Below, in pieces: positions 1 to 6,215 of a stretch of DNA of 64,000 nucleotides. Both the position numbers and the translations under genes were made by a program. This DNA comes from Leptospira fainei serovar Hurstbridge str. BUT 6. Lineage in GTDB: Bacteria > Spirochaetota > Leptospiria > Leptospirales > Leptospiraceae. The first letter of the stretch is position 1, and each line of letters starts with the position of its first letter. The stretch is from NCBI RefSeq assembly GCF_000306235.2, contig NZ_AKWZ02000011.1, forward strand, positions 1 to 64,000, in the 5' to 3' direction. The notes under the pieces are model-generated. The model saw only the letters and a list, made by a program, of their open reading frames with translations. It was not told where the DNA came from and did not search any database.

Positions 1-87
1 TAAGAAAACAGAAAGAGAAGCTAAAACTCAAATTAGATAGTATTCAAACGCTACAAAGAACCGGCTGAGAACCTATTGCCCAACTTC

Positions 88-241
88 GCATAACTACGCG
101 GCTCCGTTCCGCTCAAGATCGCTTTGCGACTTTCGCTCCAGGCTTCGCCAAATTCGGCTTTGTCACTTCGCTTGCAGTGGCAAGCTCGCGCCAAGTGCTT
201 CGCACGCGCGGAACTTCGACAATTATCTTTCGTTATACGCC
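88..241 (+). repeat. attC recombination site 1 of the cassette array
   Basis: The left core is GCATAAC (88-94) and the right core is GTTATAC (232-238) followed by GCC. Between them lie several short self-complementary blocks (for example gtgcttcgcac and cttgc-N-gcaag), as expected of a site recombined as a folded single strand. The block cgccaaattcggctttgtcac recurs nearly unchanged in the other sites. It closes the cassette whose gene lies left of the window and opens the HigBA cassette. Confidence 0.85.
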
Positions 242-334
242 ATTTTGAAAAATGATATTTTTAACTAAAATTCTTTAAAATTGAACTTTTAACGGGGTCT
301 ATTGATCAGATTACCAATTTTGGTCATTTCATCA

Positions 335-376
335 ATATTCCTGCTTGACAATAATAACGGGATGCAGGAATATAAG
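335..376 (+). promoter_or_regulatory. Promoter and operator of the first HigBA cassette
   Basis: A perfect 10-bp inverted repeat, ATATTCCTGC (335-344) and GCAGGAATAT (364-373), encloses a TTGACA -35 box (345-350). With a 17-bp spacer the -10 falls at 368-373 (GAATAT, weak); TATAAG at 371-376 is an alternative at a longer spacing. The right arm covers the -10, which fits autorepression by HigA. The GTG start of higB is at 379, so there is almost no room for a 5' leader. Confidence 0.6.
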
Positions 377-378
377 GT

Positions 379-660
379 GTGATAAATTCCTTTAAATCGA
401 AGGAAACAGAAAAGATCTGGAATCAGGAGTTTTCAAAGAAACTTCCGAATCAAATTCAATTTATTGCTTATAGAAAATTAGTGATGATTGCTAGATCGAA
501 GCAAATTGAAGATCTTAAAATTCCTCCTTCAAATCATTTGGAAAGACTCTCTGGAGGTAGGGGAGGACAATATAGTATTAGAATCAACAATCAATGGCGG
601 ATTTGCTTTAAATGGAAAGATGGCAATGCCTTTGATGTTGAAATAGTTGATTATCATTAG
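379..660 (+). CDS. higB: HigB-type (RelE superfamily) mRNA interferase toxin
   Basis: A 93-residue protein of the HigB/RelE family, whose members cleave mRNA on the ribosome. The C-terminal half has the family pattern: LERLSGGRGGQYSIRINNQWRICF, i.e. the L-x-GxR-G-x-[YW]-S[IV]RIN-x-[QW]-R[IV]CF signature, ending in the typical VEIVDYH tail. The length is normal for the family. The GTG start is chosen because it gives the conserved MINSFKSKETEKIW opening. It is followed 8 bp later by the antitoxin gene, in the toxin-first order typical of higBA. The pair sits alone between attC sites 1 and 2 and therefore forms a self-contained cassette with its own promoter. TA cassettes of this kind are known to stabilise large cassette arrays. 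Confidence 0.9.
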   Translation: MINSFKSKETEKIWNQEFSKKLPNQIQFIAYRKLVMIARSKQIEDLKIPPSNHLERLSGGRGGQYSIRINNQWRICFKWKDGNAFDVEIVDYH

Positions 661-668
661 AGGTAGTT

Positions 669-971
669 ATGAAAAAGATTCCAAATGTGCATCCTGGTGA
701 AATTTTACACGAAGAATTTCTTTTACCTATGAATATTACTGCATACCGGTTGGCTAAAGAGACTAAACTTAATCCAACTAGGATTAGTGAGATTATTCAT
801 GGTAAAAGGGGTATATCTGCTGATACAGCTCTAAGGTTCTCAAAGTTTTTTGGCAATTCGGTTGAATTCTGGATGGGTATCCAGGATGAGTATGAGATTC
901 GTGAAGAAAGAGAGCGAATTTCAGGCGAATTGAAAGAAATCAAAAATTATAAAGAATTAATTAGCGCTTAA
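669..971 (+). CDS. higA: HigA-type antitoxin, XRE-family DNA-binding protein
   Basis: A 100-residue HigA antitoxin. It opens with IPNVHPGEILHEEFLLPM, the HPGE-[IV]L family signature, followed by a lambda-repressor-like helix-turn-helix at about residues 20-75 (AYRLAKETKLNPTRISEIIHG, then ISADTALRFSKFFGNS and FWMGIQ). HigA binds and inhibits the HigB made from the gene just upstream and represses the shared promoter; the inverted repeat at 335-373 is its likely operator. A GAGGTAG Shine-Dalgarno sequence overlaps the end of higB, so the two are probably translated in sequence. attC site 2 begins 13 bp after the stop codon, giving the compact layout typical of a gene cassette. Confidence 0.92.
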   Translation: MKKIPNVHPGEILHEEFLLPMNITAYRLAKETKLNPTRISEIIHGKRGISADTALRFSKFFGNSVEFWMGIQDEYEIREERERISGELKEIKNYKELISA

Positions 972-983
972 TCCCTTCAAAAC

Positions 984-1144
984 GGCGTATAACTACTACG
1001 CATTGTCGCGTCGCTTCGGGATCGCTTCGCGACCCTCGCTCCAGGCTTCGCCAAATTCGGCTTTGTCACTCGTCTTGCAAGGCAAGTCTCGCGCCAAGTG
1101 CTTTGCACGCGCCGAACTTCGGAGCCGCTCTTTCGTTAACCGCC
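984..1144 (+). repeat. attC recombination site 2
   Basis: Left core GTATAAC (987-993), right core GTTAACC (1135-1141). It shares the central block ctcgctccaggcttcgccaaat and following bases with site 1, and the right arm gccgaacttcggagccgctc with eroded copies further right in the window. It closes the HigBA cassette. Confidence 0.88.
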
Positions 1145-1233
1145 ATTTAGCAAAATCGTACCGGAAGCCCTAAAAAGAGAAAAAATTACCTCCAGAATCC
1201 TTATTTAGCCGGTTTAAGCTGATATTCCAAGTA

Positions 1234-1262
1234 TTGACTTTTTCTCCCACAATTTGAATATT
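1234..1262 (+). promoter_or_regulatory. Promoter of the MntA/HepT cassette
   Basis: TTGACT (1234-1239), a 17-bp spacer and AATATT (1257-1262). Transcription would begin at about 1268-1270, which coincides with the ATG at 1269, so the message is predicted to be leaderless. Not tested; based on consensus match and spacing only. Confidence 0.45.
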
Positions 1263-1268
1263 TTACAT

Positions 1269-1568
1269 ATGAAGGTAGAAACCAAACAGGACTTGATTCA
1301 GAAACTTTCTGAAATTAAACCTAAACTGCAGAATGAATTTGGCGTTCTGAAAATTGGTATTTTTGGTTCTTTTGCAAAAGATCAAATCACTTCAAACAGC
1401 GACATAGATGTCTTGGTTGAGATGAAGAATCCAGATTTTGATTCTGTGGCCGGTTTGCAGATCTTACTCGAGAAACTCTTTGAAAGAAATGTGGATTTAA
1501 TTAGAAGAAGAGATCAAATAAAATCTTCATTTCTAAACAGAATTCAAAAAGACCTTATCAATGTCTGA
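1269..1568 (+). CDS. mntA: MntA-type nucleotidyltransferase antitoxin (MNT domain)
   Basis: A minimal nucleotidyltransferase of about 99 residues. The catalytic signature is intact: GSFAKDQ, then SDIDVLVEM, i.e. GSx(9-10)[SD]DxD with both metal-binding aspartates. In MntA/HepT pairs the MNT protein transfers AMP to the HEPN toxin and neutralises it. A TTG at 1254 would add five residues (MNILH), but the ATG at 1269 fits the promoter better. The gene overlaps the HEPN gene by 8 bp, so the two are translationally coupled. It is the first gene of the second cassette, between attC sites 2 and 3. Confidence 0.85.
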   Translation: MKVETKQDLIQKLSEIKPKLQNEFGVLKIGIFGSFAKDQITSNSDIDVLVEMKNPDFDSVAGLQILLEKLFERNVDLIRRRDQIKSSFLNRIQKDLINV

Positions 1569-1986
1569 AGAAATAAGAGAAAGATTCGAATTCATTTTAG
1601 AATCTCTTTCTCTTACCGAAACTAGATTTAATAAAATAAAATTTCCAGACGATCTGATAAGTTCTGAAGAAGGATTAACAATTCTTGATGCAATAGCGAT
1701 GAGACTCCAAGCTATTGGAGACAATGTTAAATCTATTATTAAGTTAGATAGTAAGTTCCTTAATAATTATCCTGAAATTGATTGGGAGAAGATTATGAAA
1801 CTGAGAGATGTTATTTCTCATCATTATGAAGGACTTGATCACGAAATTATATTTAATATTTGCAGAGAAAAATTGGGGACCCTTAAAACTTCTGTTCTTC
1901 TTGTAGTTACCCCCAAAAATCATACAACCAAGGCTAGCTCAGATTCAATAAATTCCTTTGGCGACATCATGTTGAGTCCTTTATGA
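1561..1986 (+). CDS. hepT: HepT-type HEPN (DUF86) RNase toxin with IS-altered C-terminus
   Basis: A HEPN-domain RNase of the DUF86 family. The catalytic Rx4-6H motif is visible as RDVISHHY at about residues 82-89, where the tyrosine is the residue AMPylated by the partner antitoxin in studied systems. The IS3-family element at 1902-3194 cuts the gene at codon 114. The present frame reads on into the IS end and stops at 1986, giving 141 residues. Removing the element and one copy of its CTTCT target repeat restores a 122-residue protein that ends ILDKLNGG and stops at 3225-3227, inside the left core of attC 3. All catalytic residues lie before the insertion, so only the last eight or so residues are replaced and the protein may still be active. 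Confidence 0.8.
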   Translation: MSEEIRERFEFILESLSLTETRFNKIKFPDDLISSEEGLTILDAIAMRLQAIGDNVKSIIKLDSKFLNNYPEIDWEKIMKLRDVISHHYEGLDHEIIFNICREKLGTLKTSVLLVVTPKNHTTKASSDSINSFGDIMLSPL

Positions 1987-2741
1987 GGAGCAAATTTGTT
2001 GTAGTCGTCAACCCAATTGTGAAGTTTCTGAAGAACTTCCTCAGCACTATCTAAACTGTTTACATAAGTGTAATCCCTCTTGAATGTCTTTACAAATGCC
2101 TCTGCCATGCCATTACTTTCGGGAGAATAAGCCGGGGTGTTACAGACTTCGAATCCCAAACTTTCTAAAAAATTTACCGTTGCTAACGCCGTATATTGAG
2201 GACCGTTATCCGATAAGAACTGAGTGGATGGGGCTTTCGAATCTCCGAATCTTTGCTCCTTAGCTTCAAAGACCATGTCTCTAATCATTTCTCCGTCGAT
2301 TCCAATTGTGGAACCCACATAGTTGATGATTTCTCGATCATGGCAATCCATCACAAAGGCTACCCAGACAAGACGTCCGTCCCAACAACGAATACCCAAG
2401 ATATCAGAACACCAACGTATATTGCTTCTAAGCGCAATGATCTTGCCTTCATGAGTTCGTTTCGGTCGAGGAGCGTGGCGCTGTAAGAGAAGGTGGTTTT
2501 CCTTCATGATTTTATAGATCCGCTTGTGATTCACGCGAGGAAGGCCTTTATTCTTATTGATCCGATTTACAAGTGCTGTTACTCGAGGATATCCGTAGGT
2601 CGAGCGAATTTCACAAACTTCAAATACGGTTTGTTTTACGTATTCTTTGAATTCGTTCACAGATTTTTTCGTTCTACGAAAACTAGCCTCATAATAAAAG
2701 ATCGATCGGGACACTCCTAATGCCTCGGCTATTCTTGTCAT
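1920..2741 (-). CDS. IS3-family transposase OrfB, DDE catalytic subunit
   Basis: A 273-residue integrase-core transposase. An HTH_21-type region (YGYPRVTALVNRI) precedes the rve catalytic core. The DDE residues are visible in CSDILGI, FLSDNGPQYTA and SPESNGMAEAF; the C-terminal HKGLNMMSPKEFI tail is typical of the IS2-like subgroup. The start overlaps the orfA stop by 4 bp (ATGA), and the orfB frame is open upstream back to an A9 run, which allows an OrfAB fusion by -1 slippage. Confidence 0.93.
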   Translation of the reverse strand: MTRIAEALGVSRSIFYYEASFRRTKKSVNEFKEYVKQTVFEVCEIRSTYGYPRVTALVNRINKNKGLPRVNHKRIYKIMKENHLLLQRHAPRPKRTHEGKIIALRSNIRWCSDILGIRCWDGRLVWVAFVMDCHDREIINYVGSTIGIDGEMIRDMVFEAKEQRFGDSKAPSTQFLSDNGPQYTALATVNFLESLGFEVCNTPAYSPESNGMAEAFVKTFKRDYTYVNSLDSAEEVLQKLHNWVDDYNKFAPHKGLNMMSPKEFIESELALVV

Positions 2742-3133
2742 TGGAAACCTTCGATTCCTTCTAATGGCTTTTGCGAGATCAGTTTTTTTTTACGAGCAAG
2801 GATGACCGCTTCCTTGAGTATCTCCACTTCTTCCGTCTTGCGCCCAAGTAGTCGTTCTAAGATCTTTATCCTTTGCTCAAGTTTTTTGACTTCTGACTCG
2901 GGAACCAGATTCTCTTCGTTCTCGATACCTTTGTTTGCGCCGCTTTCCATAAACCGCCTCCACTGGAAGAGTTGATTTGGTGCTATATTATGCTTTCTCG
3001 CAACTAAGGAAACAGAATTTCCCGGCTCGTAGGTCTCTAGGATGATTTGTTCTTTTTCCCGAACCGACCACCTGCGTCTTCGCTGAACAGATGTGATTAC
3101 GTGAACCGTTTCATTACTACTAGTATTATTCAT
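2738..3133 (-). CDS. IS3-family transposase OrfA, DNA-binding subunit
   Basis: A 131-residue HTH protein of the IS2-like type. The N-terminal part (TSVQRRRRWSVREKEQIILE and SLVARKHNIAPNQLFQWRR) is the helix-turn-helix that recognises the element ends. It is followed by a leucine-zipper-like coiled coil (about residues 80-115). Near its end lies a run of nine A (2783-2791 on the plus strand as T9), coding KKK. A -1 shift there continues in frame through TDLAKAIRRNRRFP into the start of OrfB, so a fused transposase is expected. Confidence 0.92.
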   Translation of the reverse strand: MNNTSSNETVHVITSVQRRRRWSVREKEQIILETYEPGNSVSLVARKHNIAPNQLFQWRRFMESGANKGIENEENLVPESEVKKLEQRIKILERLLGRKTEEVEILKEAVILARKKKLISQKPLEGIEGFQ

Positions 3134-3219
3134 AGTATTACTCCTATCTCTAAGAAGCTAACTTCGCTGTACGGTTTTAAGTGGGGTAACTACACTTCTT
3201 ATATTGGATAAGCTAAACG

Positions 3220-3375
3220 GCGGTTAACTACGGCTCGGCCACTTCGCTTCGGGCTTGCTTCGCAACCCTCGCTCGGCCTACGGCAAATCCAGCTTTGTCA
3301 CTCGTCTTGCAAAGCAAGCCTCGCGCCAAGTCCTTCGGACGCGCGGAACTTCGACAATTATCTATCGTTAGGCGA
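3220..3375 (+). repeat. attC recombination site 3
   Basis: Left core GGTTAAC (3222-3228), right core GTTAGGC (3367-3373). It shares the central tract ctttgtcactcgtcttgcaa and the flank gcgccaagtccttcggacgc with other sites. The ancestral hepT stop codon (TAA, 3225-3227) lies within the left core. The short reverse ORF through this site is a by-product of the repeat. Confidence 0.9.
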
Positions 3376-3431
3376 AATCGCATGAGAATATTATTTTCCA
3401 GAAATTTAAAGTTTATCAAATAGATACGAAT

Positions 3432-3971
3432 ATGATCGAATCGAAGTATTGGAAAGAGGATTTAAAAATTCTTGTTAAAGACCTTTCACCTAAGCGTAAC
3501 CCAAAGAGGATTTCGGGAAAAGCTTTGGCTGTCATGGAGAAAAGAATCGTTATTTGTTTCCTAATAATTAGAAAGTTAATGGAAGCCAAATCGAAACTAA
3601 CTCAAGCGATCTACAAATATAAAGATATCATCACTTATTACCCAGTAAAGGCTGATGCGCGTATTACTAAACTAAACGATATTTTTTTGGAAAGACATTA
3701 TGATTTAGATTCCCCTCGAGAGAAAAAGGTAGATATTAGATTTATTTGCAATCAGCTTATTCATAATGAAATTTTCTTTCTCGTAAGAGATGAAAATAGG
3801 AATTATTATAATGTTTTGGTATGTTCGGAATATGAGCAAAGAAAGGCATTATATGAGATTTCAATTGAAACTATATCTAAGATTTTATTGGTAGTCGCTG
3901 ATAATAAGCAAGAATCAATAATTTATACTTTTGATGACCGCCTTGGTGACTATGTAATTAGTAGTAAGTAA
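3432..3971 (+). CDS. Unknown 179-residue cassette protein
   Basis: I do not recognise the family. It is a soluble protein with a lysine-rich N-terminal third. A helical stretch follows (about residues 40-65, MEKRIVICFLIIRKLMEAKS), and then the most conserved-looking segment, VDIRFICNQLIHNEIFF, at about residues 98-114. The R-N-H arrangement there (R, then NxxxH) recalls HEPN-like folds, but the spacing does not match the usual Rx4-6H motif, so this is only a suggestion. The base composition is AT-rich like its neighbours. It is the sole gene between attC 3 and attC 4 and therefore a complete single-gene cassette. No obvious Shine-Dalgarno sequence precedes the ATG. Confidence 0.7.
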   Translation: MIESKYWKEDLKILVKDLSPKRNPKRISGKALAVMEKRIVICFLIIRKLMEAKSKLTQAIYKYKDIITYYPVKADARITKLNDIFLERHYDLDSPREKKVDIRFICNQLIHNEIFFLVRDENRNYYNVLVCSEYEQRKALYEISIETISKILLVVADNKQESIIYTFDDRLGDYVISSK

Positions 3972-3999
3972 TTTGTGCGAAGGTTGTCGTAATGCGACT

Positions 4000-4157
4000 T
4001 CGGCTAACTATCGGCTCTGACGCTGCGCTTCAGGATTGCTTCGCAACCTTCGCTTGGCCTCCGGCACATTTCGCTTTGTCACTCGTCTTGCATAGCAAGT
4101 CTCGCGCCAAGTCCTTCGGACTCGCGAAACGTCGTCAAGCCTTAGTCGTTAGGCGCC
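4000..4157 (+). repeat. attC recombination site 4
   Basis: Left core GGCTAAC (4002-4008), right core GTTAGGC (4148-4154) followed by GCC. It contains the same central ctttgtcactcgtcttgca block and the gtccttcggac hairpin arm seen in sites 3, 5, 6 and 7. The right-hand arms of sites 4 and 5 (actcgcgaaacgtc and beyond) are nearly identical, so these two are close relatives. Confidence 0.9.
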
Positions 4158-4170
4158 ATAAGGAAATTAA

Positions 4171-4668
4171 ATGAAAGAAAAACTTGCAATAGTTCTGTTA
4201 GGACATCAAGAATCTGGAAAATCAATGACTTGGATTAATTTATTCCAAAGTAATGTAAAAACGGGAAAATATATTCGCGATTTAAAACTTAATAATGAAG
4301 AGTATGTTAATGTTTTTCTAAAAAATGGTTCATTCGAAGAACGTGAAGAAGAAATTGAAGATATGTCTTTTCTTGAAGAGATTGGTATATTATTAATATC
4401 TGTTCAATACATTGAACATGGGATTAAAACTATAGATTACTTAATTGAGAAAAATTTCGGCATAATTATTCAATGGTTAAATCCTGGATACAAGGACTCT
4501 GATGTAAGATATTTTGATTATCTCGGCTTAATCGATCGTTTTATTTCTAAAGGTGTAACGATTCAAATTAGAAATGGTAAAGAAGACCCTTCGGAAAGAG
4601 TCAATGAAATTAAAGGCTTTATCTATGGTTGGGCAAAGCAAAATGACTTAATTTTAAGGTATAGTTAA
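4171..4668 (+). CDS. Unknown P-loop NTPase-like cassette protein
   Basis: A 165-residue protein that opens with a Walker A motif, VLLGHQESGKSMTW (GxxxxGKS at about residues 9-16). The rest looks like a small Rossmann-like domain: hydrophobic strands at LLISVQYIEHG (about 74) and FGIIIQWLNPG (about 94), then VTIQIRNG (about 127). No Walker B aspartate stands out, so activity is uncertain. I do not recognise the family. The start has an AAGGA Shine-Dalgarno sequence 9 bp upstream. The next gene begins directly at its stop (TAA then ATG), so the two form a tightly coupled operon inside one cassette. A nucleotide-binding sensor with a membrane partner is a layout common in phage-defence systems; this is inference. 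Confidence 0.7.
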   Translation: MKEKLAIVLLGHQESGKSMTWINLFQSNVKTGKYIRDLKLNNEEYVNVFLKNGSFEEREEEIEDMSFLEEIGILLISVQYIEHGIKTIDYLIEKNFGIIIQWLNPGYKDSDVRYFDYLGLIDRFISKGVTIQIRNGKEDPSERVNEIKGFIYGWAKQNDLILRYS

Positions 4669-5061
4669 ATGGAGATATTTTCGCTAATAAGTAATGTATT
4701 CTCAATTGCCTTGGCAATTATATCTATTTGGTTTGCATTTCATTCGATAAAAAGTTCAGAAATCCAATTTATCCAAACCAAAAATACGCTGCAAGAAATT
4801 GTTGAAAGGTCTACAAAAACGGAAACGATTGTAGGTATTCATTTTGAAAAATTAATGAATACAGTATTGAATATCGTTAATAATGCAACTTCTTCACCTG
4901 AAGTTAAACAGGCTGAGCTTGCGCTAAAAGAACAAGAAAATGATCTATTATTCCAATCAAAAATTGTTGATATAATAAACTCTATTCTATCTTCAGGAGA
5001 TCCAAAGAAACTAGATGAAATAATAGAAGCATTGCATAAACTTAAAAGGTTGTCTAATTAA
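4669..5061 (+). CDS. Unknown membrane-anchored coiled-coil cassette protein
   Basis: A 130-residue protein with one N-terminal membrane segment (about residues 5-27, LISNVFSIALAIISIWFAF), followed by a long helical, coiled-coil-like cytoplasmic part with many K, E, Q and L (residues 30-128). The topology is that of a single-span anchor with a helical rod. I do not recognise the family. It starts immediately after the P-loop gene with no gap, so the two products are probably made in similar amounts and may act together. attC 5 follows 10 bp after its stop. Confidence 0.7.
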   Translation: MEIFSLISNVFSIALAIISIWFAFHSIKSSEIQFIQTKNTLQEIVERSTKTETIVGIHFEKLMNTVLNIVNNATSSPEVKQAELALKEQENDLLFQSKIVDIINSILSSGDPKKLDEIIEALHKLKRLSN

Positions 5062-5070
5062 TTCCTTACG

Positions 5071-5224
5071 GCGTCTAACTATCGGCTTGTCGCTGCGCTT
5101 CGAGATGCTTCGCACTCTCGCTTGGCCTTCGGCACATTTCGCTTTGTCACTCGTCTTGCAGAGCAAGTCTCGCGCCAAGTCCTTCGGACTCGCGAAACGT
5201 CCTCAAGCCTCGGCCGTTAGGCGC
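5071..5224 (+). repeat. attC recombination site 5
   Basis: Left core GTCTAAC (5073-5079), right core GTTAGGC (5216-5222) followed by GCC. Internal hairpin arms match site 4 almost base for base. It closes the P-loop/membrane-protein cassette. Confidence 0.9.
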
Positions 5225-5243
5225 CATAACGCTTGAAACGAAT

Positions 5244-5263
5244 GCCGGACATCCTTGTCCGGC
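5244..5263. repeat. Short hairpin with TCCT loop beside attC 5
   Basis: Perfect 8-bp stem GCCGGACA / TGTCCGGC around the loop TCCT, 20 bp downstream of the attC 5 right end. It is the first of a set of related elements (5858, 6076, 6745, 6975, 8533, about 10377) in which the stem normally ends in CA and TG around TCCN. Confidence 0.75.
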
Positions 5264-5279
5264 TTGATTTGATAGATTC

Positions 5280-5489
5280 TTATTTCCAGGAAAGGTCGAT
5301 TTTTTTGTGTTTTGAAGCACACTCAGCTAAGTATAAATTAATTAGATTTTGATAAGGAATACCTGTTTTATCAGATAGGCCTTTGAAATAACCTATTGTA
5401 TCAACATCAACTCTGATGGTAATAGGCTTTCTTAATTTCTTTAAGTAAGGGTTTTTCTTTGATTTTGAAAAATCGTATTCTTTTTTCAT
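5280..5489 (-). CDS. brnA: BrnA-type antitoxin (ribbon-helix-helix)
   Basis: A 69-residue BrnA-family antitoxin. The C-terminal half carries the DNA-binding ribbon-helix-helix: RKPITIRVDVDTIGYFKGLSD, then TGIPYQNLINLYLAECA. In this family BrnA neutralises the BrnT ribonuclease and represses the shared promoter. It is the second gene of the pair and overlaps the end of brnT by 4 bp. The pair runs against the direction of the cassette array, which is unusual, because cassette genes normally point toward their attC site. Confidence 0.82.
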   Translation of the reverse strand: MKKEYDFSKSKKNPYLKKLRKPITIRVDVDTIGYFKGLSDKTGIPYQNLINLYLAECASKHKKIDLSWK

Positions 5490-5776
5490 AAAAATGCCTC
5501 GTATTGTTTAGATTCAGATTTTGTAGCTTTTCTTGCAGAAATAATTCTAATTACGTCTTTAGATGATCTGTAGCAGTGTGAAACCATAAGTAAATTCAGT
5601 TTATGACTAAATCCAAGAATGATAAATCTTTCTTCCTTATCAGAATGATCCGGATCATTAATAATCCTAGCGTTTTCGTCATAGAAGACTGTTTTAGCTT
5701 CTTCAAAAGAAATACCGTGCTTTCTTTTATTGGAAGAGTTTTTTGTTGAGTCCCATTCAAAGTCGATTGACGACAT
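5486..5776 (-). CDS. brnT: BrnT-type ribonuclease toxin
   Basis: A 96-residue BrnT toxin (RelE-like fold). The N-terminal signature FEWDSTKNSSNKRKHGISFEEA and the C-terminal RIISARKATKSESKQYE are the two blocks that define the family (WDxxKxxxNxxKHGxxFEEA and ISARxATxxE). It acts as a ribonuclease that is held inactive by BrnA. The promoter on the reverse strand (TTGACC complement 5811-5816, TATATT complement 5789-5794, 16-bp spacing) places transcription start at about 5782, only a few bases before the ATG. Cassette between attC 5 and attC 6, with the genes inverted. Confidence 0.9.
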   Translation of the reverse strand: MSSIDFEWDSTKNSSNKRKHGISFEEAKTVFYDENARIINDPDHSDKEERFIILGFSHKLNLLMVSHCYRSSKDVIRIISARKATKSESKQYEAFL

Positions 5777-5816
5777 ATGTATGATAGCAATATACTATAC
5801 ATATATTTGCGGTCAA
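5775..5816 (-). promoter_or_regulatory. Promoter and operator of the inverted BrnTA operon
   Basis: An inverted repeat ATATGTAT (5775-5782) / ATACATAT (5797-5804) overlaps the brnT start codon and flanks the -10 box. The -35 box is the complement of ggtcaa (5811-5816). The same half-site (ATACATA/TATGTAT) recurs at the second BrnTA cassette (6144-6169), which points to one BrnA-type binding sequence. Confidence 0.6.
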
Positions 5817-5857
5817 TAGGAATTTTAAAGAAAATTAAGGTGTAGGGGATTGACAGG

Positions 5858-5873
5858 GCGCCATCCGTGGCGC
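5858..5873. repeat. Short hairpin with TCCG loop before attC 6
   Basis: 6-bp stem GCGCCA / TGGCGC around loop TCCG, 15 bp upstream of attC 6. Same architecture as the element at 5244. Confidence 0.65.
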
Positions 5874-5888
5874 AGCAACGCGTTACAG

Positions 5889-6044
5889 GCGCCTAACTTC
5901 GGCTCGGCCACTTCGCTTCGGGCTTGCTATGCAACCCTCGCTCGGCCTTCGGCAAATCCAGCTTTGTCACTAAGCTTGCAAAGGCAAGCTCGTGCCAAGT
6001 CCTTCGGACGCGCTGGACTTCGGCCAGCCTTATTCGTTAGCTGA
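5889..6044 (+). repeat. attC recombination site 6
   Basis: Left core GCCTAAC (5891-5897), right core GTTAGCT (6036-6042). The internal tract resembles site 3 (ctcggccacttcgcttcgggc). It closes the inverted BrnTA cassette. Confidence 0.9.
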
Positions 6045-6075
6045 ACAGTCCCGTGACATTTTTTGTGAATCAATA

Positions 6076-6093
6076 GCGGGCATCCTTGCCCGC
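6076..6093. repeat. Short hairpin with TCCT loop after attC 6
   Basis: 7-bp stem GCGGGCA / TGCCCGC around TCCT, about 32 bp after attC 6. The flanks (atAGCG before, CGCGCTcaaag after) match those of the element at 6975-6992, so the repeat extends beyond the stem. Confidence 0.7.
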
Positions 6094-6143
6094 GCTCAAA
6101 GTTTTAGACTCGAGGTTGTGTAATGAATATAAGAATTTTCAAA

Positions 6144-6205
6144 TTTATACATACTATTATATGTATAAAAATATGTATTGACAAGATGCGCATACCTTTT
6201 ATACT
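6144..6205 (+). promoter_or_regulatory. Promoter and operator of the second BrnTA cassette
   Basis: A 10-bp inverted repeat TTTATACATA (6144-6153) / TATGTATAAA (6160-6169) precedes TTGACA (6178-6183), a 16-bp spacer and TATACT (6200-6205). Both boxes match consensus well. The start would fall near 6212, 3-4 bases before the brnT ATG at 6216, so the message would be leaderless. Confidence 0.7.
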
Positions 6206-6215
6206 ATCTACGTAG

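Larger units (their letters stand above)
1902..3194 (-). mobile_element. Complete IS3-family element (IS2-like subgroup), inserted in hepT
   Basis: A 1293-bp insertion sequence. The terminal inverted repeats are TGTAGTTACCCC at the left (from 1902) and its complement GGGGTAACTACA at the right (ending 3194). A 5-bp target duplication, CTTCT, flanks it (1897-1901 and 3195-3199). It holds two overlapping reverse-strand frames, orfA and orfB, both intact. Intact ends, intact genes and a perfect target duplication indicate a recent insertion that may still be mobile. Confidence 0.92.

Noticed and set aside
1902..1986. Last 27 residues of the present HepT frame as a natural domain
   Set aside because: They are coded by the IS end; removing the IS gives a shorter normal ending.
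3992..4174. Open frames through attC sites (also 3228-3419, 5850-6044, 10464-10682)
   Set aside because: They follow the repeated attC arms, differ in frame from site to site, and have no ribosome-binding sites or family matches; they are by-products of GC-rich palindromes.
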